The notes: generated by a model not told the origin, from the sequence alone. Shown: positions 12,961 to 23,948, counted from the first letter of the stretch. The stretch: DNA of 64,000 bases from Pseudocercospora fijiensis CIRAD86 (GCF_000340215.1 NW_006921535.1:4388596-4452595); one strand, 5' to 3'. Numbers and translations are program-made.

Positions 12961-13849
12961 TTGTTTAGCTTAGTAAAAGAGATAGAATCTAATAGGCAAG
13001 ATAGGATCAATTAATAGGGATAATAAGTTAAATTCTACTATAAAATAGTCTATTATATCCCCTTTAAATAAGGCCTCTATACTATTTAGGTTTCGCTCGA
13101 GATACGAGGAAAATTTTCCTTTCTAGCTATAGTATTCTAGCTATATACTAAATGTTCCCTTTTATTATAACCTGTCGTATCCTATACGCGATTCTATATA
13201 TAAACGCGGACCTAACGCGAAAAGACACGAATTCTAGCGATAAGAATATAATACTTCTAAGGGCTAGAGGTCTAGTCGACTAAATCGACTAAAGCTAACT
13301 TATTAGCTAAGCAGCTATTGCCGCAGCTAGCGACGGCTCTAACCCCTATTAGTACCGATAACTACTAATAATAGGCTAGTTAGGTATACACACTAGCTAA
13401 ATTTCCTACCCCTATATATATAGTATATTATATATCGTATATACTATCTATAGGCTAGTAGACTATATCACTATTGTACACCTATAGCGTCTTAACGTAT
13501 CGGAAGGCTATTTCTTAGCGAATTCGCTAATTTTACGCCCCTAGCTAGGTTTTACGCTTTGCCTAACAAAACTTAGTATATAGATATACTAGTAGCTAGT
13601 AGAAGTAGGCGATTGGAACATTAGGTCGACTATAGGCGGATTAGTAACTCTTAGGATTAAGAAGGAGGCATAACTCGAGGCCATATAGAAGGCTTAATTT
13701 AACGACTATAGGTAACAAAGTAGACTCTATCTATTTACTAACAAGTGTAGCCGCTATTAGCATTAAGAACGACTTAGTAGCGCTTAGGTATACTATTAAC
13801 CTATACTCGTATTTGCTAGAAGGTAATCTTGCTATATTCTTTAAGGATT
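12961..13849. other. Unassigned RIP-mutated repeat DNA
   Basis: AT-rich, CpA/TpG-poor sequence between the hAT-like and Tc1-like relics. It contains runs of ATATA and no recognisable protein motif in either direction. It probably holds the terminal parts of the neighbouring elements. Confidence 0.4.
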
Positions 13850-14960
13850 GCTAGTAATAGCTTACGACTAACTAGCCTATCTCTGCGCCGTTTAATAGCC
13901 TCTTTTATAGTACGCTAGAGGTTCTTAATAGGGTTCAAATTAGGTAAAGAAGGTAGCTATACTATACGGACAATTCGATAAGAATTGAGTGCTATTATTA
14001 TATAAGCCGCTCGGTGCGAGGTAGCGTTATCTTACTAGAATAAGGCAAATTCGAGGTGCTATGCCCTATTGTAATAAAGGCTCGAGTTGTTAGTAATAAT
14101 AGTGTTTAATCGGTCGACTTCTTTACAGACTTCTAGTATAATACGTTAAGAATAGCTAGCGGCATTAATATTGCCCTAATCTAAAGTATTCTATAGAATA
14201 AGAGGTCCTTTGCCGCTACGTCTACTAATATAGGCCTATATTATCTAGTAAGGAAGGCGTTAGAAGCGAGGCCTCGAATATACGTCTCGGTTACGCTTAC
14301 TAACCTACTAAGTTACAAAGAGCCGCTTATATAATCTATTACGCATAGTATACTCGTCTAACTATAGAACGTTAGCCTAATTATCGGTTATCTAGTAACG
14401 GTATAACTATGCCTATTCTAACCTCTTTTGTTATATTAGTGTACTATAGAAGGGGCGAGGGCGTACGACGTAGCGGTAGAAGCTAAATCGACGGCAAATT
14501 CGAGATATAGTACGAGGATAGTATAGTAGGTTTAAAGCGTCCCTTATCTCGCGGAAAGTTATCCGTCTCGTAGTAGTATTTTGTATAACGAAGCTAATAA
14601 TGTCCCTCTATTATTAGGTCGTAAAGATCGTACGCCGCCGGCGTAGTACGTTAATAAGAAACAGGCTTCTCGAGCTATCGACTAGAATAGGTACTAAATC
14701 TAGGTCTTCTTAGGATCGATAGCGACAGACCCGCGGAGTCTACTATTCTATATATATATTATAAACAGTCTTATACGCTCTCTTTAACTACTTAGCAATA
14801 CGAGAGACTAACTATCCTACTACTCGGTAGAGGTATTTAATAGCGTAGCGAAGTTTATATAAAAGGACAACTCGCCGGTAGATTTAGTATTCGAGGCTCT
14901 AGCTCTATTAGGTAGCGATTTCGTACGATAGAAGCTTATAAGGGGTCCTAAACAAGAGCG
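13850..14960 (-). mobile_element. Tc1-like (DD34E) transposon relic
   Basis: The minus strand gives an N-terminal helix-turn-helix region (VSRIAK-x-LKRAYKTVYNIY near 14820-14770) followed by catalytic motifs. DNATSHRAAYI (near 14030) and LPNLNPIKNL-x-RTIKEAI (near 13940-13900) correspond to the usual QDNAxxH and SPDLNPIE-W motifs of Tc1. Counting from the Asp of DNA to the mutated Glu leaves 34 residues between them, which is the DD34E spacing. The Glu has become Lys and the Trp a stop, as RIP predicts. Terminal inverted repeats were not identified, so the ends are approximate. Confidence 0.75.
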
Positions 14961-16275
14961 TACGCAGTAATAGAAGCGCTAGCTATCCGGTAGGTCGATT
15001 AGCGAGTAGAAGGAAGCGCTAGAGTGTTTATTATATCGATTAAGAAAGCAAATTAAAGCCGGAGGATTAAGATAAAGAATTAGGAGTTGCCTCTTCTAGA
15101 CTAGTAGCGTTACTAGTTAATCCGGCAAGCTCCTACCGAGCTAGTAAGATTACTAAAGTGCGGGGTATAACGTCGACTTAAGGGGTCGGACTTAGAGGCT
15201 TAGAATCGCTAGAATCGAGGTTTATAACCTCTACCGGTAGATTATAGCGCTATAAAGCCTCTTATTGCTTAATTAGCTACTACTAAGACTCGTCGTATTT
15301 AGGTAGTCGATTATAGACTAGCGGCGGAAGGCTTAGTATACGATCGCGGTAGTAGAAGTATAGTAGACTAGCGTAACGTAGGCTAGCGGGTCTAGCTAAC
15401 GCTACGCCTACCCTTATTGCCCTTACTACGACTTTATATTCTTCTTATTCTTCTATACTTAACTAAGGCAACCGACGGATAGGTGCGTCTATAGCGCGCG
15501 TAGTACGAGCGATAGCATTATTAAGAGTCGAAGGATAGGGCGCTAGACGAGAGGTTAGTATATAGATAGCGCCTATTCGAAGGCCTAGCGGTATCGATTA
15601 GCGCTAGAAAGTAGGCGAGAATATAACACTTCGTATAGGACTTCTAGCTAGTAAGCTACCTACTTCGGAAGCTAAGTCTCGAAAGATACCTATTAAGTTA
15701 CGCTCTCGCTAGCTACTATCTAGTCGATTAAGTAAGAATAGCCTCTTAAAGGTACTAGCGCCTTCCTATTTAGTTAGAGGTCTAAATACCTCCGGAAGGT
15801 TAGTATAGCGTTAATCTCGAAGTAGTCTCGCGCTACGAGTACGGATAATACCTAAGTAATCTCTTCTACGGCTATACTAAGTATAGTACGCGTTAGAGTA
15901 AGAGTAGGGCATTATAGGGGAACGAGAGAGAAGCTAACTACACAGTATAGGACTCTATACGCGTAAATACTACTAAAGTTGCCTATATATCGACGACGCG
16001 TCCTCTATAATTATACTCGAGCCCCGACTCTAATCTAATAGAGACCTACTTCTAATTAATTAACAAAAACCTCCTTCGTAGTTCGAATTCCCTCCTTCTT
16101 CCTTCCATTTACCTATAGGCACTGCGCATTATATAATACATTATAAATCTATAGAAAGATAGTCGTCTTAAAGGCTAGTTAGTCGGTTTTAGTAATATAC
16201 GCGACACTAATTAGCTAATTCCGGCAGTCTAATTTAGGAATACAATAACTAGGGTTACACTCGGTCCGCAATTAG
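14961..16275. other. Unassigned RIP-mutated repeat DNA up to the island boundary
   Basis: CpG is frequent but CpA/TpG is rare, as in the surrounding transposons. No open frame or motif is recognisable. The transition to normal sequence (CpA and TpG return) is sharp, at about 16260-16320. Confidence 0.4.
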
Positions 16276-17828
16276 AGCCTCGCTACGTATACTTTATACA
16301 GTAAAGTGCTCCTCGCGTAAAGGGGCCGTAGTGCGAGAGATCGCGCCGCGGAACACTGAATAGCCTTCCGATGCGTTAAGACGCTGTACCTCGCCCCACC
16401 AGCTCCAGCTCCAGCCCAGCATTCGCCGCTGGTCTTGCAACCTCCGCAGAAAAATGCCGCCAAGCCACCACAACGACGCTGTTCGGGGACAAGGCATTCT
16501 CAGTATCCTAGCTCCTGATCGTGAATTGAGCCTGAAAAGCGTACCCAAGCCATCCGAGAAACACATATTTTGCATCTGGCCGAGTGTGCTATCTGCGTCG
16601 ATCAGTGCAGATTGCACAGTGCGCACACCGACAAAGTGACATCCGTCTCCAGCATCTTTTTCAGCGTAAAGTTTTCGCTTCTCTGAACCAAAGCCTCTCC
16701 ACCGTATCGCATAGACCTCTATCAGGCTCCATAATGGAGGAGGCTAGGGGCAAACTCTGTACGCACGCCTCCTTGAACGTCTTCCCAGCACTTGCTCTTC
16801 AACCACCATATGACAGCCAGGTCCCAATCCCCAATGTCTGCATGCACGTACCGGCTGTGTCGCTATCTCACGGCTTTTCACGCTACCCATGCCCGCCACT
16901 CGGCGCCAGTCTTCCGAACGCCACTAGCCGAGCAGGAGCAGGAAGCTTCACAAGTGCCAGAGGGAGAGGATGCGACAAAAGTTTCAATCTTTCACTTCAA
17001 CCCTGGTATTCAAAACGTCCAAAAATATGGCAATAGCCTGCTGCGAATGCGAATATGAGACCTGAAGCGCGACCACAAATCTTGGCGACAATAACATGAG
17101 GTCTACGGAGAGATATTCGAACGCTCCGGACGCACTTCACTTGACCTCTGTCTGCAATCAGGCTGAAGCTCTGAAATCGAAATCGGATGAGTTTCCCTCT
17201 TCAATTCAGCCTCGGAGTGATTGGAGCTCTTCCTCTGCGATGAAGTAGCCTAGATGGCTGCCTTGAAGCTCGTCGATCCAGTTCTCGAACAGCTCGGCCC
17301 GTAGAGCAAGGTACCCTACAGTGCCGATGGAGTTATCAAGAAGTGACCCTGCAGACATGTGGTAACGTAGGACGACTTTGTTGACCGAACCGAATCCCAA
17401 TTTTGTGTATCAAAAGCATAGCAGCTTCGAAGACAATCGACACTCACTACCATTGATGTTCCCTCCCTAACTCTAGTGGCTGAATCACAGCAACAAACGC
17501 TCGAAACATACGGAGCTAAGGACAGATCTTTGGCCCAGCGACTGTGCTGTTGATGTCATCGACCGGAGAAAGCAGGCCTCGACATTATCATCGGCTTGGC
17601 TGCCTTGGCGCTGAGTCCAGGCGGTCACAGCCCAGCAAGAACATCGTCGAAACTGGAAAAGGAGCAACATTGAACTCATGAAGCGCGATCTGTATTTTGA
17701 GACCAGTAAGTTATCTCCCGCCAGCTCGGTGGCTGTACACTGAGCCCTGACGAGCCACCTTAGCTACAACGCCGGCTCCTTATGCATGAAAAAGTCCCAG
17801 TCATTCAGCATTTCCCAAATCCAGCCTT
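16276..17828. other. Unmutated single-copy-like DNA, no gene called
   Basis: Base composition is that of the gene island, but no ORF has a recognisable product. Several short overlapping frames exist on both strands (16294-16626 minus, 16584-17036 plus, 17206-17400 minus). The minus-strand frame at 17206-17400 (…LALRAELFENWIDELQ…) has coding-like composition and could be an exon or remnant. The 3' end of the uL14 gene abuts this stretch. Confidence 0.4.
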
Positions 17829-18485
17829 TTACATCACAACACCGGAGTTGGAGGCAATACGCTGTAGTAGAGTGTCAGCACAATGTACAGGTCCCACTGT
17901 GTATTCCTTCCTCGATAGTACTCACCGGCCAAAGCTCTGCAGCCTCCTTGCCCACAGGTCCAGTAATAGCAGAGCCCTTCATCTCACCCTTAGGATTGAC
18001 GATGACACCTGCGTTGTCCTCAAAGTACAGATAGACACCGTCTGCTCTGCGCCATGGCTTGCTCTGGCGCACAATGACAGCAGGCATGACCTTCTTTCGG
18101 AGTTCTGGCTTTCCCTTCTTGACAGTAGCCATAACCATGTCGCCGACACCTGCAGCCGGGAGACGGTTGAGACGAGCACCGAAGCCCTTGACGGAGATGA
18201 TGTAGAGGTTACGGGCACCCGAGTTGTCGCAGCAGTTCATGACCGCACCGCTGCAAGACGATTAGCTAACCATTCGACCTATTCCGCACTCGCTCTTTCT
18301 CCGTTTGCATTCAGATTTCGTCCGCTTGCGCGATTACGGGCGTTCAGGAGTCGACGTACACTGGCAGACCGAGGGTCATCTTCAGCTTGTTACCGGAGGT
18401 GTTGACTCGTCTGCGCGCATATAGTCAGTATTGCTCGACAATCGCAAAGGCAGCATCTTCTCGTAACATACGACTTGGCTGACAT
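17829..18485 (-). CDS. rpl23: 60S ribosomal protein uL14 (L23)
   Basis: Component of the large ribosomal subunit near the elongation-factor and subunit interface; cytoplasmic. I assembled four exons: 18472-18485, 18360-18410, 17926-18250 and 17829-17861. Donors are GTATGT, GTACGT and GTGAGT. Branch points TACTGAC and TGCTGAC precede the first and third acceptors. The joined frame is 141 codons (140 residues), the usual length for eukaryotic uL14. It starts [16 protein letters not shown], includes [18 protein letters not shown], the basic loop [20 protein letters not shown] and ends [10 protein letters not shown]. Exon 3 alone gives a false readthrough after ELWP. The tiny 14-base first exon is typical of ribosomal protein genes in this group. 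Family certain; exon 1 slightly less so. Confidence 0.95.
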
Positions 18486-18838
18486 CGCGACGTTTCGTTG
18501 AGCGGATTTTCGGTGCTGTAGTGTGGCCCTTGCCTGGTCGTCGTCGTCGTGCGAACTTTCTCAAGTTTGATGTTCTGAGTCGCAGTGTGGGCGGGCGCCA
18601 AGAGTCGGCATCTTGAAGCAAGTCTGCCGACATGGCACGTGCACATTCGACTCACTTCAAGGTTCACTCTCTGCTCTGAACCTTGATGAACTCCCTACCA
18701 TTCGACATTTTCATCAAATCTTCGGCCAAATGAGGACGCAACTATGTATACTGGACATTGAAACTGACACCATTGGGAAGAAGAGCTCTCAATTAGACTC
18801 CGTACCCGTGACGAATCGAGGAGCACGGCCGCCGCCGA
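18486..18838. promoter_or_regulatory. Upstream region of the uL14 gene
   Basis: About 350 bp between the uL14 start codon (minus strand) and the nitrilase relic. It must hold the 5' UTR and promoter of the ribosomal gene. I see no TATA box at a convincing distance and no other gene. Confidence 0.4.
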
Positions 18839-19115
18839 GCAGTCACACCAACGCGTAGACGTATGCGTGCCATCTCTGCTCCGTGAGCTGTGATGCAGTT
18901 CTGCATATACTTGTGGGCTAGAGGAATGTTCTCGCGATAATTGCCTCACCCAAGAAAGTTTGGGTATCCAGGGATCCAACAATCCCAGCAAAAGCGCTCC
19001 ATTAGCAGCCGCCTCTTTGATATACGTAATGGTATTCTGCGTTGCGGCCTCCTTGTCGAATCAGCAAGGCTCTGCATGCTTGCAAGACGGCCGCTCTGTA
19101 CTGACGAATCGACAT
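18839..19115 (-). pseudogene. Nitrilase-family pseudogene fragment
   Basis: Nitrilases hydrolyse nitriles with a Glu-Lys-Cys triad. The minus strand from an ATG at 19115 reads MSIRQYRAAVLQA, a typical N-terminus, then shifts frame: FDKEAATQNTITYIKEAAA and NGALLLG in a second frame, WIPGYPNFLG in the third, and ENIPLAHKYMQNCITAHGAE then MARIRL near 18930-18865. The order matches the first third (about 95 residues) of fungal nitrilases or cyanide hydratases. Between NGALLLG and WIPGYP the family has FPE-V/L, carrying the catalytic Glu; here those codons are missing. No convincing Lys or Cys region follows. There are two or more frameshifts but no RIP signature, so it decayed as ordinary sequence. 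Confidence 0.8.
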
Positions 19116-19494
19116 AGTGCACGAGGTCTGCTGTTTTAGACGACGCGAATGTGAGGAGAGCAAGTTTTGGCAGTACAGTCCGCTCGTGTGGCACACGAGC
19201 ATTTTCATACCGCACAGCCATATTGCGTCAAGATGTGATCAAAAGCTTATTACGACGAACTCCGCATCAGGTGGGCATTTCCGATGCTTGCATTGGAGAG
19301 GAACAGGCTACGCTAAGGTCCGGCTTCTCAGGACGATCAGAATTGCGAGATGCTAGAGCAAGAATAGCGGATAGCAGGAGCGAGGAGCAATGAAGGCCTC
19401 AAACTCCAGCGTTGAATTCATTCATGAAGGCCTTCTTGTGCACATTGTATTGCCAGATGTTCTGCCGCATTCGTTATTCAAGGGCCGCGTCTCC
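19116..19494. other. Intervening unique DNA, no gene called
   Basis: Composition is that of the gene island. A minus-strand frame from 19221 runs into the nitrilase relic without stops but has no recognisable motif of its own before 19115. A possible GTAAGG donor at 19493 would belong to the upstream fragment. Confidence 0.35.
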
Positions 19495-19872
19495 TTACAG
19501 GTGCATTCTTTCCAACGTGCTGGATGCTTCGATCCGTACTTGCTGCAATGATCGTGCGATTATGTTGGAAATCGGGCTATGCAACAGAGTGAAATTGCTC
19601 GGCGAGCCAAAATATCCAAGTCCACCATCTTCACCAAGGTTGAAGCGTCCCATGAGCTGGATCAGGTCATCTACAAGCGTGGTATGCGTCGCAGATAGCG
19701 CTTCCCCCCGATTGACTAGTGCACTCGGGGACCTCAAGCTTTCTGTGAATGCCTCGCTGTCGCCCTCATCGTCACTGGGACTTAGTGCCCAACTTGCTCT
19801 GGGTGATTCTGAGGGTATTCCTGGCTCATCACGTGGACTCCGAACTCGATTTTGCGAATGGAAGCTTGTCAT
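19495..19872 (-). pseudogene. Possible fungal transcription-factor fragment (middle homology region)
   Basis: Open frame of 125 codons, Ser/Pro/Asp-rich at the start (SPSDDEGDSEAF near residue 31), then DDLIQLMGRFNLGEDGGL and GYFGSPSNFTLL. The G-x-YFG-x-SNFxLL pattern resembles the start of the middle homology region of Zn2Cys6 regulators. No zinc-cluster exon can fit upstream, since the stop of the epsin gene is only about 100 bp away, and a stop lies just before the ATG. The 3' end reads CACCT then GTAAGG, a plausible donor, but no continuation was found. It could be a truncated regulator or a real short gene of unknown function. Confidence 0.4.
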
Positions 19873-19970
19873 GCCGCTGGTTCACTGTTTCATATCGAAC
19901 GAGTGCACAGGTGGATGATGTGGATGCTGTAGATCTATGTTAACAAGTATTCGCTCACAACGCTTTCACG

Positions 19971-21644
19971 CTACCCAAGCAGGTCATCAAGTCCACTGCT
20001 TCCTGTATTCGGCTTCTGCTGTTGGGGCTGAGCCATTGACGCTGCTGCTGGAGCGCCATACAAGCCAGCCTGGCTCTTCTCTTTTGCGAGCTCTGCCACT
20101 GTCTTGCCTTTTTGCGCTGGCCCTGCCCCTTTCTTCATGCCGCTTCCTGAAAGAAGACTAGCAAATGCATCACCGCCAGCCTTTTTGACAGGCGGAGATC
20201 CAATGCCGCCAGCGGCTGGAGATGTGACGCCAGAGCCAGTGCCACTGATGGGTTTCTGAGCTGGTGCTTGAATGGATGTGAAGTAGTTTGGTCCCGTAGG
20301 TTGATATCCTGTCGGCTTCGGAGACGAGAGGGATGACAGAGCAGGTGTGGCGATACTGCTTGGCGGAGGAGATGTGGTTGAGAAAAGGTTGCTGAAGTCT
20401 GCTCTTTGCGCCCCAGACTTTGGTGTCGGTTGAGCGAACTGCGTGTTCGAAGTGGTCGCAATTGTGGAGAAGGAGCTGTAGTTTGGCTTTGGAATGCTCG
20501 GAGCACTCTGAGACGCGGGTGCAGCGGGCGCGACAGGAGTGGCTGATTGGAAGTCATCGAAGTCATCATCGTCAGCAGGAGCCGAAGGGGCTGCAGTCGG
20601 TGGTGACAGTGTTGTTGCGGATAAGCTCGATGCTCCGTTGGCTGGCGCAGACACCACAGGCTCGTCGCCGAAGTCGAAGAGGTCCACTTCTGGCTCTTTT
20701 GGTTTCGGAGGCTCTGCCTTCTTTGCCGCTGCCCGCTTTGAAGGAGCATCTGCTTTCCTCCGTCCAGGTCGAGCTTGTGCGCCGCCGTCATCAAATTCGT
20801 CATATTCCTCAAAGCGGTCCTGTGTGTTTGACCGGCCAGTCTCGTCGTAGTCTTCGTGGCTTTCACCGCCAAAGCCACCACCGTCTCCATACACGCCTCG
20901 TGTGGTACCACCGAAGGAGCTTCCTCCACCGCCGTATCCCGCACTCTCGCTGCCGAATCCACCGTATCTGCCAGAGCCGCTAGTCGAGCTGAAGCCAAGA
21001 CCAGCTCCTCCTTCAACACCGCCATATTTGTTTCTCGTCTGTCGGGCCTTCTTTCTTTCTTGCCGGATTCGGTCAACATCGCTCAAAAGCTCGGTAAGCT
21101 CTTTGCTTCTGTTGCGCACATTGATCCCTTGATCTTTGCCGTTCTGATCGATGTAGTGGAATTGTCGCAACATTTTCAAGAGTGAGAGGTGGGATCGTGC
21201 ATCGTCGATTACTCGTTCGGAGCCATTCTTGACGAGGAACTCGAGGAGCTGGAGGGCTTTATAGATCTGCCGCCATTCTTCTGCCGACTTTTCTGTGAAG
21301 CGTTTGTAAAGCATTGGCATGATTTCATTCAATTGTTGGCTACAGGACGATCAGCGGCAAGCAAGATGGGAGGGCTGGACAGGCAGGCGTGGCATACTAA
21401 TTGAATGTGCCATTGGCAATCTCCTGCATGAGAGACGATGACGCGCCCCAAGGCTCGTTGTTGGTAGCCTCGCGCACCTTGGACTCCATTTCGGTGTAGT
21501 TCATGACAGCTGTGCCACGGTCAGTTCTCTTCGCAGGCGAGCGTGCACATGTTTGAGCGCACCATTCTGCACTTTGCGGATGCCTGCCTTGACGTCGTAC
21601 AACGACATGTTGGCGACCTGGTCGCGCAGGCTGTTGAGATCCAT
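19971..21644 (-). CDS. ent3: Epsin-like clathrin adaptor with ENTH domain (Ent3-type)
   Basis: Binds phosphoinositides and clathrin adaptors in trans-Golgi/endosome traffic. Three exons: 21563-21644, 21398-21509, 19971-21339 (521 codons, 520 residues). The start is the ATG at 21644 (MDLNSLRDQVANMSLYDVKA). The ENTH domain covers about residues 10-165: VMNYTEMESKVREATNNEPW, GASSSLMQEIANGTFN, YKALQLLEFLVKNGSERV and NVRNRSKELTELLSDVDRIR. The rest is a long disordered tail: Gly/Tyr-rich, then EVDLFDFGDEPV and DDDDFDDFQSA acidic-Phe motifs, which resemble gamma-ear/GGA-ear binding peptides, then Pro/Ser/Gln-rich sequence ending SSGLDDLLG. This architecture suits Ent3 better than endocytic Ent1/2, as I see no ubiquitin-interacting motifs or NPF repeats. 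It is divergent from the cyclophilin gene. Confidence 0.92.
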
Positions 21645-22353
21645 CGCGACGGGATTGTCAGGCGCAATACAGACACAAAGTCAGCTTCTCGAAGGGATGG
21701 CGGTGGTGTTGCTGGCGGGCGGTCTCGTGAAAGGTGGGTGGATATTCAAGGAGAGGCGAGGCCGCGCTAATTCCGGATCGGTGAATCAAAGCGCGTGGTC
21801 ATGGCTTCGTTGCCGGTGCCGCTGCGGATTTTCAAGAGATGGATGGAGGCAAAGCGCACACTCCGTTCCGTTCCCATCCATCCATCCATCCATCCCATCA
21901 CATACCATCCCATCATCGACGTGTGATATTTGATTGATTGATTCATTCAGGCATTGACTGTGTACTTGGACTGTTCCAGAGTGAGTAAAACACGCGGCAT
22001 GTTCACGCATTGGCAATGCTAAGCAGCAGCGGCAGGATTCGTTTGCTCCATCGCCGACACTTGTTTTCTGATAGCTTCGCTTATTGTACGTCTCCCATAG
22101 TCTCATGACTCTGCTATGGCAACACTCTGCAGCCTGAGGCTCCATGCATGCAACACTTGACTTGGTACCTCGCAAAGGCGCAGTTGCAGAGCTCGACGCC
22201 AGCGCCAAGGCCAGCGCCTGTTCATTCCGACGCCGACCGGCGCGCACGCACGCACGCAAGGTTATGCAGCGCAGCAGCAGCATTTGCTGAGAGTGCCCCG
22301 CAGGTCCCAGTGCCCCGCGCTCGTCGAAGCTCTTCCCTCGTTTTTCTTGCAAC
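21645..22353. promoter_or_regulatory. Divergent promoter region between epsin and cyclophilin genes
   Basis: About 710 bp separates two start codons pointing away from each other. It holds a short CATC tandem (about 21872-21900), a GCAC tandem near 22240-22257 and a pyrimidine-rich stretch before the cyclophilin ATG. Short ORFs here are unconvincing. Confidence 0.5.
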
Positions 22354-23200
22354 ATGTTTCGCTCCACCACCCTCCTCCGAACATCCCTCACCACCACACT
22401 CCAAGCATCCCGACTCCAGCAACCAACTTTCAACCGGTCCTTCCACGCTTCACCCGCCACCATGACCATCTCCGCCTACTTTGACGTGACCTGGACTGGT
22501 CCAAAGATCACCGTCGACGCCAGCGGCAAGGTCGTCAACGTTGACAAGTCCGACGCGGGTAAGCCATGCCATGCCATGCCATGCCATTCCATTCCATCAC
22601 TTCCGGAAACGAGAGCATCGTCCCAGTAGCATGCGAAGCTGACTAGACCTCCCCGCACAGAGCGCTCTGCCCGCATCAACTTCGACCTCTTCGACGATGT
22701 CGTCCCAAAGACTGCCGAGAACTTCCGTGCTCTCTGCACTGGCGAGAAGGGCTTTGGTTACGCTGGCTCCAAGTTCCACCGTGTCATCCCAGACTTCATG
22801 CTTCAGGGCGGTGACTTCACCCGTGGCAACGTAAGCACTCGCAATCCATATCTGACCGAGCTCGAGTGGCGTCACTGACAGCTGGCAATGGCAATAGGGC
22901 ACTGGTGGCAAGTCCATCTACGGCGAGAAGTTCGCAGACGAGAACTTCAAGCTTACCCACAACAAGCCATTCCTCCTCTCCATGGCCAACGCTGGCCCAA
23001 ACACCAATGGTTCCCAATTCTTCATCACCACCGTCGTGACTAGCTGGCTCGACGGCCGTCACGTCGTTTTCGGCCAAGTCAAGGAGGGCGACACCGAGGC
23101 CATGGGCGCTGTCAAGTCCATTGAGGCTTGCGGTACCAGCTCTGGTGGCATCAAGAACAAGAACAACCCACCAACCATTGTTGGCGCTGGTGCTTCTTAA
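22354..23200 (+). CDS. Cyclophilin (peptidyl-prolyl isomerase), mitochondrial and cytosolic forms
   Basis: Catalyses cis-trans isomerisation of Xaa-Pro bonds; target of cyclosporin A. Exons: 22354-22558, 22661-22830, 22898-23200 (225 residues). Active-site motifs are intact: [17 protein letters not shown] with the catalytic Arg, [16 protein letters not shown], and a Trp in [13 protein letters not shown], as in cyclosporin-binding cyclophilins. Residues 1-36 ([12 protein letters not shown]…FNRSFHAS) are rich in Arg/Ser/Thr without acidic residues and look like a mitochondrial presequence. A second in-frame ATG at 22462, in the strong context CCACCATGA, would give a 189-residue cytosolic form. 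One gene making both forms is established for Neurospora crassa. The first intron contains a GCCAT tandem. Confidence 0.95.
22563..22602. repeat. GCCAT microsatellite in cyclophilin intron 1
   Basis: Five-base tandem (GCCAT then CCATT variants), about seven units, immediately after the donor site. Confidence 0.8.
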
Positions 23201-23948
23201 GGGCGACAAGAGCAATGCATGCCATGGTGCGATGATATGATACAACATCTGCAGGATAGCGAAACAATGCCTAGCGTTGGCTGAGTATCTGCAGCGTCCT
23301 GGGCTAGCCCAGTGAGCTTAAAAGTAGCCTTGACATGAAATGAGATTCTTCTCACCACTTCTATTTCTCCCGCTGCGTCACATGATTTGAGTCAGAATTT
23401 TCTGCTTACCAATGCAGCAGCATTTAGGCTATCAGAGCCCAACTAGCACATTAGGTGACGTTGGGCTAAGCTTGCCATTCCGTTCGCTAGATTTGGGACA
23501 GGAGCGTTGTCATGATTGACAGTAATCGCTTATTAGATACATAGCGCGAAGGACAAAATGCTCTCGATCAAAGACCGATATGATTAATCATAGCAATCCG
23601 ATGATAGCTGTGGCCCGCGTTGATTTCAATGGCGAACCCGTTCTGATGTATTGGACGCGAGCATGATCACTTGCGCTGGGTGAGGGAGCACAGGAATCTC
23701 GATACGAGAGAACAGTTTGGACTGCTCATGGGAAAACAAAAGCCCGCGGTCAAACAGTTTGCATAAATTCTGATCATATGCTTCGACTCGTCCATACCCT
23801 GGTGCTGCGCTAGACATGTGGCTGATGGTGTCGTGCAATAATACCAGCAATCTTGTTTCCGTCTGCGCCATCTCCTTCGCTCTACGTTCGACATCAATCT
23901 TAGTCAATGAGCCATGTGATTTGTTTATCAATGATTCATTTTCTCTAC
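23201..23948. other. Intergenic region between convergent cyclophilin and rhamnosidase genes
   Basis: About 750 bp holding the two 3' UTRs. No coding signal is seen; the long minus-strand frame 23626-24324 is an antisense shadow of the rhamnosidase 3' end. Confidence 0.5.

Noticed and set aside
16294..16626. 110-codon minus-strand ORF with Trp-rich segment
   Set aside because: No recognisable domain, overlaps competing frames on both strands and crosses into the repeat boundary.
20135..21079. 314-codon and other long ORFs overlapping the epsin gene
   Set aside because: Shifted-frame shadows of the epsin low-complexity tail; the ENTH-containing frame is clearly the coding one.
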